A DNA stretch of 32,288 bases from CAG-390 sp045644325 (GCA_045644325.1 JAZRGT010000064.1:1-32288); one strand, 5' to 3'. Shown: positions 1 to 8,590, counted from the first letter of the stretch. Translations and numbers: made by a program. The notes: generated by a model not told the origin, from the sequence alone.

Positions 1-47
1 AAAGAGAAATAATAAAAAATATAAAAAAAATACACAGAGTAAAAGCC

Positions 48-63
48 GACTCGCAAGCGAGTC
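48..63 (-). terminator. Terminator of the exported-protein gene
   Basis: A 7-bp perfect stem (GACTCGC / GCGAGTC, 2-nt centre) lies just past the stop codon of the minus-strand gene at 76. On the minus strand it is followed by GGCTTTTAC and further T-rich sequence, as expected for an intrinsic terminator. Confidence 0.6.
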
Positions 64-75
64 CTCTTAGTCTAT

Positions 76-1557
76 TCAATTAACATTCTGCTGATCGTCG
101 CCGTCTTGCTTTTTTGCCCTTCTCTTCCTCACCGCCTTGACGATCATTTTCACAACAATTATACTCAATGTGATAATTATTATCGGGTACACGATATATT
201 GGACGAATGCCGCAAACAACAAGAAGATAAGAATATCTTCAAGCCCGGAGTGAAATGTTAGATCCTCGGATGTCGAGAGGGTGAAAGTGATTCCGTTACC
301 ATATTCGCTGTTATCAAGCAGATAGCGATAGCCGCTGTCGGTAGTCTCGTAGTCGCGCGATAAATAACCGGTTTCATACATAAACATTCCTCCCAACTGC
401 TCCCGTATCAGGCAGTAGGGCGTGTTGACAAAGACCTCGATGCCCTCAAAGCCTTCAGCTGTAGTCATTCCTGCGCAGAAGTATTCATAAGTATAGATTG
501 CGGGTGAAAATTTCGTATTAGCAATCGGGTAGATTGGCGCAGTGACGGTATTCACCGCGTGCTCGCCCGGCGCGAGGGTGATCTCGTAGCGGTACCAGGA
601 CTTGAGCATATCCGAGATATCGAGAGTTTTCTGACCGTTGAGGCTTGTGAACTCGTTGGTGAACGCGTTGTACCAATCCACCTTCTTTATTCCGCTCTCC
701 TCGCTCCATTCGATCGTAGCAAAGTCGAGGAATGTGATCGTCCTCTTGTCGGTAAGCGTGACCTCACCCGCGATCAGCTCGGCTTCGTTTTTAATATTAG
801 TCGAATATATTTTCCACTCGGGAAGCTCGTCGGATTCGACGCCGATGTCATACACCGTTATCGTCATTCCGTTTTCCGCATCAAGACCCTTAAGACACTC
901 TTCCTTAGTCATATACTTATACTCACCGGGGATGAACAGCGAACCGATACCGTCTGCCGGCTGCGGGATATCCAACACCGCAAAAGCATCGGGATAAGCC
1001 TCGCTGTCAATTCCGCTGACAGTATAGGTCGAAACCGTCACGGGCGCCTCGGGATAATAAAAATCATCAGCCATAAACTCATCCATAATGGAAAAATACT
1101 TCACGCCGAGCCAAGTCCACGTTCGATACGAATCGTGCCTTGAATGGCGGAGCTCAGGCGTGACGGTCTTGCCGCTCAGCGTGATGCTGTATTTATGCAG
1201 ATCGGACACGAACTCCCCGCCCTCGACTGCGGAATACGCGGCGATCGCACAGACCGGAAACGCGAGCTTGACCGTGACAGCCTCGTCGGTCGGATTGTAA
1301 AAATGATATTCCGTCGTCACGCGCCCCGAATAGGAGAGGTACTTCTCTGCGGAATCTTTTCCGAGATATGGGAATTCGGCAAGATCAAAGGTCACGGTCT
1401 CCCGCTCGAGCAACACAGGGCAATCCTTATCAACAAGCACAGCGCCTCTGGCATCATACCCCTCCCATTTCATGCGCTTCACGGACGAGCCCTCCGAGCA
1501 GGAGCAAAACAGAATCACAAGGCAGATCAAAAGCGTAAAAAATCTCATTTTTTTCAT
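76..1557 (-). CDS. Exported membrane-anchored protein of unknown function
   Basis: I do not recognise the family. The 493-aa product starts MKKMRFF and has a hydrophobic signal segment (about residues 6-20) ending in FCSC, which could be a weak lipobox with Cys lipidation. A second very hydrophobic stretch lies near the C-terminus (about residues 440-475), followed by a Lys/Arg-rich tail. The bulk of the protein is therefore predicted outside the cell, tethered by the C-terminal helix. An upstream in-frame TTG would add three residues, but the ATG at 1557 is preferred because GAGAGG sits 9 nt before it. The exterior part contains a YHFYNPTDEAVTVKLAFPV stretch, which looks like a beta-sandwich segment. 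The gene stands alone, with its own probable -10 box (1597-1602) and terminator. Its function cannot be told from the sequence. Confidence 0.8.
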   Translation of the reverse strand: MKKMRFFTLLICLVILFCSCSEGSSVKRMKWEGYDARGAVLVDKDCPVLLERETVTFDLAEFPYLGKDSAEKYLSYSGRVTTEYHFYNPTDEAVTVKLAFPVCAIAAYSAVEGGEFVSDLHKYSITLSGKTVTPELRHSRHDSYRTWTWLGVKYFSIMDEFMADDFYYPEAPVTVSTYTVSGIDSEAYPDAFAVLDIPQPADGIGSLFIPGEYKYMTKEECLKGLDAENGMTITVYDIGVESDELPEWKIYSTNIKNEAELIAGEVTLTDKRTITFLDFATIEWSEESGIKKVDWYNAFTNEFTSLNGQKTLDISDMLKSWYRYEITLAPGEHAVNTVTAPIYPIANTKFSPAIYTYEYFCAGMTTAEGFEGIEVFVNTPYCLIREQLGGMFMYETGYLSRDYETTDSGYRYLLDNSEYGNGITFTLSTSEDLTFHSGLEDILIFLLFAAFVQYIVYPIIIITLSIIVVKMIVKAVRKRRAKKQDGDDQQNVN

Positions 1558-1596
1558 ACTTGGCAACCTCTCTTTCCGTTATTTTTCGGCATTATC

Positions 1597-1602
1597 ATTA
1601 TA
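1597..1602 (-). promoter_or_regulatory. Putative -10 box of the exported-protein gene
   Basis: TATAAT on the minus strand lies about 40 nt upstream of the ATG at 1557. The region 17 nt further up is T-rich and has only a poor -35 match, so the assignment is tentative. Confidence 0.4.
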
Positions 1603-1769
1603 CACAAAAAATAAAATCAAATCATTAATTTTGAGCACATTTGTATAATATTTGGATAAATGTACAATTATTTCGTCACAGGTTTGTTCATTATGACGTA
1701 TTTTCGAAAGGTTGTTGGAATATTATTACATATATTTTCAAGCGCAAGAAATTGAAGTGTTGCACCGTC

Positions 1770-1945
1770 CAACACCCCTTCCCGGTTTACGGGAAGGGGG
1801 CGGGGGATAGGTCCCGATTTGCCGAAACAAAATTATCGGATATCGAGAAAATCAATGTAACCAAACCACACATCGGCACAAGCAAAACATCAGCCCCGCT
1901 GATGAAAAAGCCCTCCCGCTTGCGGGAGGGTTGGGTGGGTAGTCA
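1770..1945. repeat. Cluster of GC-rich hairpins in an otherwise gene-free gap
   Basis: The gap 1558-2076 holds no convincing gene. It contains a 10-bp stem CCCCTTCCCG/CGGGAAGGGG at 1775-1799, a 7-bp stem at 1888-1904 (CATCAGC/GCTGATG) and a 9-bp stem CCCTCCCGC/GCGGGAGGG at 1911-1930. The first and third are each followed on the plus strand by a similar G-rich tail, so they look like two copies of one dispersed palindromic repeat unit. Read on the minus strand, the third is followed by CTTTTTC and could also act as a terminator. Confidence 0.5.
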
Positions 1946-2004
1946 TCGCCCCACGAAAAATCTGCACCGCACGAACCAACGGGCAAAATATGATAAAAAT
2001 GAAA

Positions 2005-2029
2005 GAAATCCGCACAAAGTGCGGATTTC
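2005..2029 (-). terminator. Terminator downstream of the GH29 gene
   Basis: An 11-bp perfect stem (GAAATCCGCAC / GTGCGGATTTC) with a 3-nt loop lies about 50 nt after the stop codon at 2077. On the minus strand it is followed by TTTCATTTTTATC. A second imperfect palindrome (GATATC...GATATC, 2045-2077) sits between it and the gene end. Confidence 0.75.
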
Positions 2030-2076
2030 ACCTTGCTGCAAGCAAGATATCTTCTTTCGTCCCAAGGCGAAAGATA

Positions 2077-3321
2077 TCATTCAACAGCCTCCACGTTGAC
2101 CTTCGCAACTCTGACGACATAATTCTTTCCACTAATATAAGGCACAGTTTTAACAATCGTCTTCCCCTCGCGCTCCTCGAAATCAACGCTTGCGCCGTCG
2201 TCGAGCCATTCGGCGGAAACGACGCGCTCGCCGTTGAGGGTGAAGATATCCTCATAGCGCGCGATATTCTTCATTCGCGCCGCGTTGGGGTCGGATGACA
2301 TCGGAAGTCCGAAGCAGAAGAGGTAGAGCTTATCGCCGTCGCGGAGCAGAAAATCTCTGCCCTCCGAGCTTTCGACCTCGATTCCCGAGGGGCGCGGACG
2401 GCGGATCGCCTCGTCGAACATTCCTACCCATTTGCCGACCATTCCGTAAAACGCGCGGTCGATCTCGGAGATATATCCGTTTGCCATAGGTCCGACGTTG
2501 AGCAGCATATTCGCGCCGTAGCGGCGGCAATCTGCAAGTTCCTCGATGATCGTCGCGGGGGATTTATAAAGCAGGTCGCCCTCGGCGTAGCCCCAATGCG
2601 TGCCGAAGATCTCGCACATTTCGGACGCGATATACTTAGGCGAGCCCTCAAGGTTGAGTGGCTTCGGCTTACCTCTTTCGAAAGTCACGCTGTCAAGCTC
2701 AATGTGACCGAGCTCGCCGAGCGCGGAGAGTCCGGTATTGTTGACGATGATCGCCTCGGGCTGATAGCGGCGGATCATCGAATACATCGCGTCCTCCTCC
2801 CAATCGGCGTCCTTTTTGCTCCACTTGCCGTCAAACCAGATGCCGCCGATCTTGCCGTAGCGCGTGCAGAGAAGCTCAACGCTCTTGCGGAGAAAATCAA
2901 GATACGCGGGGAAATCCGAGTTAAATCGCTCGTCGTACCAATCGAGATAGGTATGGTAGAAGAAAGGAATGATGCCATGGCGGTTGCAGGCATCGACAAA
3001 CTCGCGGACAAGGTCTCTTCCTATAAAATGTGCGGTCGAATAGTCGTTCAGCCCGCAGGTATCGTAGAGCGAATATCCGTCGTGGTGACGAGAGGTCAGG
3101 GTGATATACTTGCATCCCGCGCCCTTGGCGGTCAAAACGAGTTGCTCCGCCCAATCCTCCTCGGGGCAGAACTCGGGCGCGTGGCTTCTGTATTCCTCAC
3201 GCGGGATCTTATGCTGATGCATCACCCACTCGCCGTGGGCAAGCACGCTGTAAACGCCGAAATGCACAAACATTCCAAGCCCCATATTTTCAAAAGCCTT
3301 AACGTACTGATGAACGATCAT
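2077..3321 (-). CDS. GH29-family alpha-L-fucosidase-like glycoside hydrolase
   Basis: The 414-aa protein resembles glycoside hydrolase family 29, retaining enzymes that release terminal alpha-L-fucose from glycans. It shows the N-terminal MFVHFGVYS segment (His20 in HFG), the sugar-binding HHDGY at residues 79-83, and GGIWFDG with Asp164 in the place of the family nucleophile. After these comes an LLNVGPMANGYI segment typical of the end of the GH29 barrel and a short C-terminal beta domain. There is no signal peptide, so it should act in the cytoplasm on imported oligosaccharides, unlike many secreted fucosidases. The start ATG follows GGAGG at 6-nt spacing. No sugar transporter adjoins it, so the substrate is not fixed by context. 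Some GH29-like proteins have other specificities, so the exact activity is inference. Confidence 0.85.
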   Translation of the reverse strand: MIVHQYVKAFENMGLGMFVHFGVYSVLAHGEWVMHQHKIPREEYRSHAPEFCPEEDWAEQLVLTAKGAGCKYITLTSRHHDGYSLYDTCGLNDYSTAHFIGRDLVREFVDACNRHGIIPFFYHTYLDWYDERFNSDFPAYLDFLRKSVELLCTRYGKIGGIWFDGKWSKKDADWEEDAMYSMIRRYQPEAIIVNNTGLSALGELGHIELDSVTFERGKPKPLNLEGSPKYIASEMCEIFGTHWGYAEGDLLYKSPATIIEELADCRRYGANMLLNVGPMANGYISEIDRAFYGMVGKWVGMFDEAIRRPRPSGIEVESSEGRDFLLRDGDKLYLFCFGLPMSSDPNAARMKNIARYEDIFTLNGERVVSAEWLDDGASVDFEEREGKTIVKTVPYISGKNYVVRVAKVNVEAVE

Positions 3322-3348
3322 ATCGCACCTCCGGGGTGTTTTTATTAT

Positions 3349-3377
3349 ATTTTATCACAGAGAAAAAAAGAAATCAA
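3349..3377 (-). promoter_or_regulatory. Promoter of the GH29 gene
   Basis: On the minus strand there is TTGATT (3372-3377), a 17-nt spacer and TAAAAT (3349-3354), about 28 nt upstream of the start codon at 3321. Confidence 0.6.
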
Positions 3378-3464
3378 TATCTTTGCCGAAATGCGCAAAA
3401 TTTGACCATTTAATTGTATTTTAATGCGCGTTTGCGGTTATTTCATAAATAAATGCTCCAATAC

Positions 3465-3493
3465 TTGATTATTTGATCAATTTATGATATAAT
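3465..3493 (+). promoter_or_regulatory. Promoter of the D-2-hydroxyacid dehydrogenase gene
   Basis: TTGATT (3465-3470), a 17-nt spacer and a consensus TATAAT (3488-3493) lie about 40 nt upstream of the ATG at 3532. An inverted repeat TTGAT-N6-ATCAA (3465-3480) overlaps the -35 box and could be an operator. The divergent GH29 promoter is about 90 nt away. Confidence 0.65.
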
Positions 3494-3531
3494 TCTATTG
3501 AAAAATTTTATTTTAAAAGGATGATAAACAA

Positions 3532-4566
3532 ATGAAAATAGTTTGTGTCGCCGACCATTTTATGAAAGAGGAATTTTACCGCGACTGTATGGCAAAATTC
3601 CCCGAGATCGAGCTTGTAAGCGTTCCCTATTTCGGTTCCGACTCGCGTAACGAGATGCGCGCTATGGCGGACAGAATCGAGAAGGTAGGCTCACGCTCCT
3701 ACCCCGCGCCCGCAGAGCTTTATGCGGCTATCAAGGACGCCGATATTCTTATGGTCCACCTTTGCCCCGTTCCCCGCGAGCTTCTTGAAGCCGCGCCCAA
3801 CCTCAAGTACATCCTCACCAACCGCGGCGGACTTGAAAACATCGACCTCGAAGCCGCACACGAGCTCGGTATCCCCGTCCTCTACAACCCCGCGCACAAC
3901 GGCAACGCAGTAGCAGAGCTTACCATCTGCCTTATGATCTGCGAGACAAGAAACGTCGCACGCGCTCATTACGCGCTCAAGAACGGCGAGTGGCGCGAGT
4001 CCTTCCCCAACGTCGGCAGAGTTTTTGAGCTTCGTAACAAGACCATCGGTCTCGTCGGCTTCGGCACCATCGGACGCCTCGTTTCCGAAAAGCTTCAGCC
4101 CTTCAACGTTCGCATACTTGCAACAGACCCGAACGTTTCCCCCGACGATCCCGATCTCGCGAAGTGGAACGTATCCCTCGTCGATCCCGATACTCTTTTC
4201 TCGCAGTCGGATATCGTTTCGGTACACGCAAGAACTCTCACCAAGGAGCAGATCATCGGCAAGCACGAGCTCGACCTTATGAAGCCCACCGCTACCTTCA
4301 TCAACACCGCGCGCGCATATCTCGTTGACTACGATTATCTCGCAGAGGTGCTTCGCGAGCAGCGCATCACCGGCGCGGCACTTGAGGTATTCCCCCACGA
4401 GCCCCTCGGACTTGACAGTCCCTTCGTAAAACTCGACAACGTGACCCTCACCAACCACCGCGGCGGCGACACCGTAAACTGCTATTCCGACAGCCCCGAA
4501 TACCTCATCCGCGCAATGCTCGAGCTTATCGAACACGGCAAGAGACCGAAGTTTTATATCGAATAA
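3532..4566 (+). CDS. D-isomer-specific 2-hydroxyacid dehydrogenase
   Basis: The 344-aa cytoplasmic NAD-dependent oxidoreductase should interconvert a D-2-hydroxyacid and its 2-oxoacid. The Rossmann fingerprint G176-x-G178-x-x-G181 (LVGFGTIG) is followed by Asp199 (ATDP), which favours NAD over NADP. The catalytic triad of the family is present: Arg261 (INTAR), Glu290 (PHEP) and His309 (TNH). The usual TPHIAG around the His is TNHRGG here, a feature of a less-studied subgroup, so it should not be called phosphoglycerate or lactate dehydrogenase without testing. The start is supported by AAAAGGA upstream. The gene has its own promoter and no enzyme partner beside it. Its stop codon directly abuts a decayed surface-protein tail, which suggests that a rearrangement placed it here. 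Confidence 0.88.
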   Translation: MKIVCVADHFMKEEFYRDCMAKFPEIELVSVPYFGSDSRNEMRAMADRIEKVGSRSYPAPAELYAAIKDADILMVHLCPVPRELLEAAPNLKYILTNRGGLENIDLEAAHELGIPVLYNPAHNGNAVAELTICLMICETRNVARAHYALKNGEWRESFPNVGRVFELRNKTIGLVGFGTIGRLVSEKLQPFNVRILATDPNVSPDDPDLAKWNVSLVDPDTLFSQSDIVSVHARTLTKEQIIGKHELDLMKPTATFINTARAYLVDYDYLAEVLREQRITGAALEVFPHEPLGLDSPFVKLDNVTLTNHRGGDTVNCYSDSPEYLIRAMLELIEHGKRPKFYIE

Positions 4567-4574
4567 TTACATAT

Positions 4575-4820
4575 GATAAGATCGCAAGCGGAAAGGTCGC
4601 TCACCTCATCAACGAGGCGGCAGAGGATGGATCCAACACCATTCTCAAGAACGCTGACGGAACCTTCGGCAATCCCGTAAAGGAGCCCGAGGTAACCGAG
4701 TCCGAGAACACCGAGCCCGCAACTTCTCCCACCACCGGCGACTCCGCTATCTTCTTCGCAGTAATCGCTGTCATCTCCGTCCTCGGAGTTGCAGTTGTTG
4801 CCAAGAAAAGAGGAAACTGA
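4575..4820 (+). pseudogene. Headless 3' remnant of a surface protein of the A-D family
   Basis: The frame read from 4575 encodes 82 codons beginning DKIASGKVAHLINEAAEDGS and ending at TGA 4818-4820. It contains the KNADGTFGNPVK segment and a TTGDSAIFF membrane anchor with LGVAVVAKK, clearly homologous to the C-termini of the three genes downstream. No ATG, GTG or TTG in frame precedes the conserved part, and no signal peptide or repeat region is present. Relative to the paralogues, about 15 residues between NEAA and DGSN are missing, consistent with a deletion between the similar segments around NEAA and AADGSN. Homology starts within about 10 nt of the stop codon of the preceding dehydrogenase, marking a recombination junction. 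It is unlikely to be translated as a protein. Confidence 0.85.
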
Positions 4821-4842
4821 TTAATTCATTAAAAACATACCA

Positions 4843-4872
4843 CTATCCGAGCTTCGGCTCGGATAGTTTTTT
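4843..4872 (+). terminator. Terminator after the surface-protein remnant
   Basis: A 10-bp perfect stem (CTATCCGAGC / GCTCGGATAG) with a TTCG tetraloop is followed by TTTTTTC. It probably terminated the original surface gene and now serves the dehydrogenase transcript. Confidence 0.9.
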
Positions 4873-4972
4873 CATTAAAGTAGTTGTTGTGATACTATAC
4901 AAAACGGCAACGGCTAATTTGTATATTATGACAAAGTTCCGAAACACTCAATTCATATTTTAGCGGTTTTGC

Positions 4973-5001
4973 TTGACAACTATATATAAATATGATAAAA
5001 T
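4973..5001 (+). promoter_or_regulatory. Promoter of surface protein A
   Basis: A consensus TTGACA (4973-4978), a 17-nt spacer and TAAAAT (4996-5001) lie about 38 nt before the ATG at 5039. About 70 nt further up is GATACTATACAAAACGG, which resembles sequence upstream of genes B and C. Confidence 0.85.
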
Positions 5002-5038
5002 TATAAAACCAAAATTTAATTTAAGAAAGGGAAACATT

Positions 5039-6658
5039 ATGAAAAAGACATTTTCATTCCTTTTGGCTCTCATCATGGTCCTCTCGATCTGCTCCTTCTC
5101 CATAGCTGCAGCTCCCGAAGGAACCGCGATCTCCAGTGCTGCTGAATTCGCTGCTATAGCTGCAGACGGCAAGTACTACCTCGCAAACGACATCACCCTT
5201 GATGTTTCCTATGCTGAAACCTTCAAGGGCACTCTCGACGGCAACGGCAAGACCGTAACCGTTTCCGCTCCCATCTTCGCCGCTATCGACGGCGCGACCA
5301 TCAAGAACCTCACCGTTGCAGGCGCTATCGACGGCGCGGCGGCTGATACCGCGGCAGTTGCAGTAAAGGCTGCAGGTGCAGTTACCTTTGAAAAAATCAC
5401 CAATAAGGCAACCATTACCAACGCTGCTATCGGCGCAGGTATCCTTGCTGTTGCTGACGCTACCGCAACCGTTACTATGACCGGTTGTCTTAACGAGGCT
5501 GCCATCAGCACCGCTAAGGAGGCTGCAGGTCTTATCGGCTACATCAACAACAACATCAACACCATCGATGACTGTGAGAACTACGGCGAGATCAACTCCA
5601 CCGGCGGTTCTGCTGCAGGTATCATCGCTCGCTTTGGCGTAAACGCTGCCAAGGCTAACGTTGACAAGGTCATCATCACAAACTGTGCAAACTACGCTAA
5701 CATTTACACCGACGGCACTCAGGCAGGCGGTATCCTCGCTTACCTCGTAGGCGCAACCGATATTAAGGGATGCCTTAACAAGGGTAACATCACCAGCTCC
5801 AACAACAAGGCGGGCGGTATCTTCGGTACCTCCATTAAGGATACCAAGAACGTTTGCGCTATCTCCATCGAAGGTTGTGTAAACTACGGTACCGTAAGCG
5901 CTCCCAAGGTAGTTGCAGGTATCGCGGGCCGTCTCGGCAGAGCAGTTCAGATGGAAGGTCTCAACTACAGCGTAAAGAACTGCATCAACTACGGTGACGT
6001 TGTTGCTTACACTGCTATTCCCTACTCGGGCGCTACCCTTTACATCGGCGGTATCGTTGGATACGCTTACGGCGGATCCCTTACCCCCGCAAACGAAGTT
6101 TCCAACTGCGTAAACCTCGGTAACATCACCGCTGACCGCAGCTACCTTGATTCCGCAAGCAAGCTCTACATCGGCGGCATCATCGCTTACGTTAACGCTG
6201 TTAACTACATTTGCAAGAACAACGTAAACGCAGGTACCTTCACCTATACCGGCGGCGAGGCTACCGGTATCGGTAACATCGTTTACAACGTTAAGCTTGA
6301 AAAGGCTGAGGCAGAGGCAAACAACTACTCCGTTAAGGCTATTGACGGCACTGTTGACACCTTCACCAACATCGTAACCGCTGACCAGCTCGCAAGCGGC
6401 GAGGTTGCTATCCTTGCTAACGAGGCTGCAGGCGAGACCATCTTCTATCAGGCTATCGGCACCGACAAGGCTCCCGTTGTATTCGCTGCAGCTGACGGCT
6501 CCAACACCGTTATCAAGAACGCTGACGGCACTTACAGCAACCCCGTTGTAGAGATCCCCGAGGGTCCCACCACCGGTGACTCCGCAGTTATCTTCGCTAT
6601 CATCACTGTTATCTCCATCCTCGGAGTTGCAGTTGTTGCAAAGAGACGCGAGTTTTAA
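5039..6658 (+). CDS. Secreted repeat surface protein A (predicted beta-solenoid, GLUG-like rungs)
   Basis: The 539-aa protein starts at the ATG at 5039, with AAAGGG 7 nt upstream. An upstream TTG at 4973 is the -35 box, not a start. It has a signal peptide (MKKTFSFLLALIMVLSICSF, cleavage near AAA), then a module ending GNGKTVTVSAPIF shared with B-D. Next come about ten rungs of 25-40 residues with a consensus of Cys, Asn, Tyr/Asn/Lys, Gly, Ile/Val, then A/G-G-G-I-x-G, e.g. ENYGEINSTGGSAAGIIARF. Such GLUG-like repeats are expected to fold as a right-handed beta-solenoid. The C-terminus is PTTGDSAVIF, a hydrophobic helix and KRREF, which resembles a sortase signal of the PxTGD type. Its role is unknown; adhesion or a surface layer is a guess. 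Confidence 0.85.
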   Translation: MKKTFSFLLALIMVLSICSFSIAAAPEGTAISSAAEFAAIAADGKYYLANDITLDVSYAETFKGTLDGNGKTVTVSAPIFAAIDGATIKNLTVAGAIDGAAADTAAVAVKAAGAVTFEKITNKATITNAAIGAGILAVADATATVTMTGCLNEAAISTAKEAAGLIGYINNNINTIDDCENYGEINSTGGSAAGIIARFGVNAAKANVDKVIITNCANYANIYTDGTQAGGILAYLVGATDIKGCLNKGNITSSNNKAGGIFGTSIKDTKNVCAISIEGCVNYGTVSAPKVVAGIAGRLGRAVQMEGLNYSVKNCINYGDVVAYTAIPYSGATLYIGGIVGYAYGGSLTPANEVSNCVNLGNITADRSYLDSASKLYIGGIIAYVNAVNYICKNNVNAGTFTYTGGEATGIGNIVYNVKLEKAEAEANNYSVKAIDGTVDTFTNIVTADQLASGEVAILANEAAGETIFYQAIGTDKAPVVFAAADGSNTVIKNADGTYSNPVVEIPEGPTTGDSAVIFAIITVISILGVAVVAKRREF

Positions 6659-6677
6659 TTAGCATAAATAAACTTAA

Positions 6678-6704
6678 GAACCGCAGGGCACCGCCCTGCG
6701 GTTC
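6678..6704 (+). terminator. Terminator of surface gene A
   Basis: A 12-bp perfect stem (GAACCGCAGGGC / GCCCTGCGGTTC) with a 3-nt loop is followed by TTTAAT. The same stem recurs after gene B. Confidence 0.85.
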
Positions 6705-6752
6705 TTTAATATATTAATGTATGTGATATTGCACAAAAACAATCCGCGATAA

Positions 6753-6768
6753 TTGTATAATTATACAA
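6753..6768. promoter_or_regulatory. Palindrome upstream of surface gene B
   Basis: A perfect 16-bp palindrome TTGTATAATTATACAA sits 37 nt upstream of the -35 box. The same palindrome occurs upstream of gene C. It could bind a dimeric regulator; being A+T-rich, it could also be chance plus shared descent. Confidence 0.45.
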
Positions 6769-6805
6769 AACGGTCTTTTATCACTTTAAGGTTTACTCAA
6801 TTTAC

Positions 6806-6834
6806 TTGACAACCGTTGCAAAGTGTGTTAAAAT
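6806..6834 (+). promoter_or_regulatory. Promoter of surface protein B
   Basis: TTGACA (6806-6811), a 17-nt spacer and TAAAAT (6829-6834) lie 36 nt before the ATG at 6871. The spacer contains GCAAAGTGTG, nearly conserved in the promoters of C and D. Confidence 0.85.
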
Positions 6835-6870
6835 TAATTACCTTATATTTAATAAAGAAAGGGCAAAATT

Positions 6871-8571
6871 ATGAAAAAGACACTTTCCATCATCCTTGCG
6901 CTCTGCACAGTCCTCGCGCTCTGCACGTTCACTGTTGCTGCAGCTCCCGAAGGAACCGCAATCTCCAGTGCTGCTGAATTTGCTGCTATGGCTGCTGACG
7001 GCAAGTACTACCTCGCAAACGACATCACCCTCGATGCTTCCTACGCGCAGGTATTCACCGGCACCTTCGACGGTAACGGCAAGACCGTAACCGTTTCCGC
7101 TCCTATGTTCGCTAACTTCGCAGGTACTGCAAAGAACCTCACCATCGCAGGTGCGGTTAACGTAGAGAGCGGCTTTGCAGGTGCTCTCGCCGCTGCTTCC
7201 GACGGCGGCACCGCAGTTGTTCTTGAGAACATCATCAACAACGCATCCGTAACCGGTCCCGACGTTGTCGGCGGTCTCATCGGTCAGCTTGGCGGCAAGG
7301 ACAGCGCAAACGGCGTCTCCCTCACCGTTACCAACTGTGTTAACAACGGTACCGTTACCGGCGTACAGCAAACCGGCGGTCTCATCGGCTACGGCTTCTT
7401 TAACGTAGGCAACGACCTCGCTACCGACGCGGGCGCGCTCTTCACCGCTTGCGTTAACAACGGCGCGGTTTCCTCCACCCTCGGCCACACCGGCGGTATC
7501 ATGGGACGTTCCGCATACTGCAAGAGCGTAGCATTCGTTAAGTGTATCAACAACGGCGCGATTTGCGGCGGTCACAACACCGGCGGTATCTTCGGCCACG
7601 CTACCTCTACCGTTACCTATATGACCTACTGCCAGAACAACGGCGAAATCACCAACGTTGAAGCTCCCGCTACCGATTCCGTTTACGCGGGCGGTCTCAT
7701 CGGCTACGGTCAGGGCACCAAGCACGAAGGCTTCAAGGCAGCTGACGGCGCATACGCTAACAAGATCGAATACTGCATCAACACCGGTAAGATAACCGGC
7801 GCTTACCGTGCAGGCGGTATCGCGGCTTCCACCGGTGCATCCGGCGCATACGGTCTCTCCCTCACTCAGTACTGCATCAACACCGGCGACATCACCTCCA
7901 GAGGTCTCGGTACTTCCGCGGCAGCTAACGCAGCGGGCGGTATTCAGGGCTACGGCTACGGCTCCGGCACCAATGAGTACGCATACGTTATGAACTGCAT
8001 CACCACCGGTAACATAACCTCCAACGGCGCAACCAAGGGCGTTGCATCCTACTTCCTCGGCTACATCAGCTCCAAGTACGCTGTAGTTAAGGACAACACT
8101 GCTACCGGCACTCTCAACAGCCTTGCCGGCAACAACTACGCTCTCTGCTGGAACAACGCGGCTGAGTTTGCTCCCGAAAACATCACCGGCAACTCCCTCC
8201 CCGCAGGCTCTGCGTACGCTCTTACCTACGAAAATGCTATCGTAGATAAGGTATACGAGGTTGGCGCAACCAACGAGGCTGCTCTCGCAAGCGGTGAAGC
8301 TGTTTACGCTATCAACCAGGTAGCAGGCGCAGACGTATTCTTCATGGAAGCAGGCACCTTCGCTCCCACCATCGAGGCAGCAGCTGACGGCTCCAACGCG
8401 ATCGTCAAGAACGCTGACGGCACCTTCGGCAACCCCGTAAAGGCTCCCGAGGTAGTTGAGCCCGAGATTCCCGAGGCTCCTAACGGCGGCGACTCCGCAG
8501 TTATCTTCGTTATCATCACTGTTATCTCCATCCTCGGAGTTGCAGTTGTTGCAAAGAGACGCGAGTTTTAA
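6871..8571 (+). CDS. Secreted repeat surface protein B
   Basis: The 566-aa protein has a signal peptide (MKKTLSIILALCTVLALCTF, cleavage near VAAA) and the shared N-terminal module (DGKYYLANDITL ... GNGKTVTVSAPMF). It then carries about nine solenoid-type rungs of the form C-V/I-N-N/T-G-x-V/I followed by T-G-G-I/L-x-G, such as INNGAICGGHNTGGIFGHA, with Gly-Tyr-Gly segments (GGLIGYGQG, GGIQGYGYGSG) late in the domain. The tail is a Pro/Glu linker, then PNGGDSAVIF, a hydrophobic helix and KRREF. In place of the PxTGD motif of protein A it has PNGGD, so classical sortase cleavage between Thr and Gly would not be possible. The ATG follows AAAGGG. It is predicted cell-surface; ligand and function are unknown. 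Confidence 0.85.
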   Translation: MKKTLSIILALCTVLALCTFTVAAAPEGTAISSAAEFAAMAADGKYYLANDITLDASYAQVFTGTFDGNGKTVTVSAPMFANFAGTAKNLTIAGAVNVESGFAGALAAASDGGTAVVLENIINNASVTGPDVVGGLIGQLGGKDSANGVSLTVTNCVNNGTVTGVQQTGGLIGYGFFNVGNDLATDAGALFTACVNNGAVSSTLGHTGGIMGRSAYCKSVAFVKCINNGAICGGHNTGGIFGHATSTVTYMTYCQNNGEITNVEAPATDSVYAGGLIGYGQGTKHEGFKAADGAYANKIEYCINTGKITGAYRAGGIAASTGASGAYGLSLTQYCINTGDITSRGLGTSAAANAAGGIQGYGYGSGTNEYAYVMNCITTGNITSNGATKGVASYFLGYISSKYAVVKDNTATGTLNSLAGNNYALCWNNAAEFAPENITGNSLPAGSAYALTYENAIVDKVYEVGATNEAALASGEAVYAINQVAGADVFFMEAGTFAPTIEAAADGSNAIVKNADGTFGNPVKAPEVVEPEIPEAPNGGDSAVIFVIITVISILGVAVVAKRREF

Positions 8572-8590
8572 TTAGCATAAATAAACTTAA

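Larger units (their letters stand above)
6578..6902 (+). repeat. Junction repeat copy 1 (end of A, intergenic, start of B)
   Basis: This stretch covers the last about 27 codons of gene A, the terminator, the intergenic region, the promoter and the first 32 nt of gene B. It is nearly identical to 8491-8814 at the B/C junction, with scattered base changes and a 1-nt difference in the terminator loop. Conservation of non-coding as well as coding sequence indicates recent duplication or gene conversion. Confidence 0.85.

Noticed and set aside
1641..1680. A TTTGTATAATATTTGG...TGTACAA segment resembling the palindromes near the surface genes
   Set aside because: It is too imperfect and A+T-rich to claim as the same regulatory site.
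1641..2099. Open frames in the gap between the exported-protein gene and the GH29 gene
   Set aside because: They run through hairpins and repeats, lack a ribosome site and show no protein-like composition.
4973..5038. Longer start (TTG) for surface protein A
   Set aside because: The TTG is the -35 box TTGACA of the promoter, and the added residues would destroy the signal peptide.
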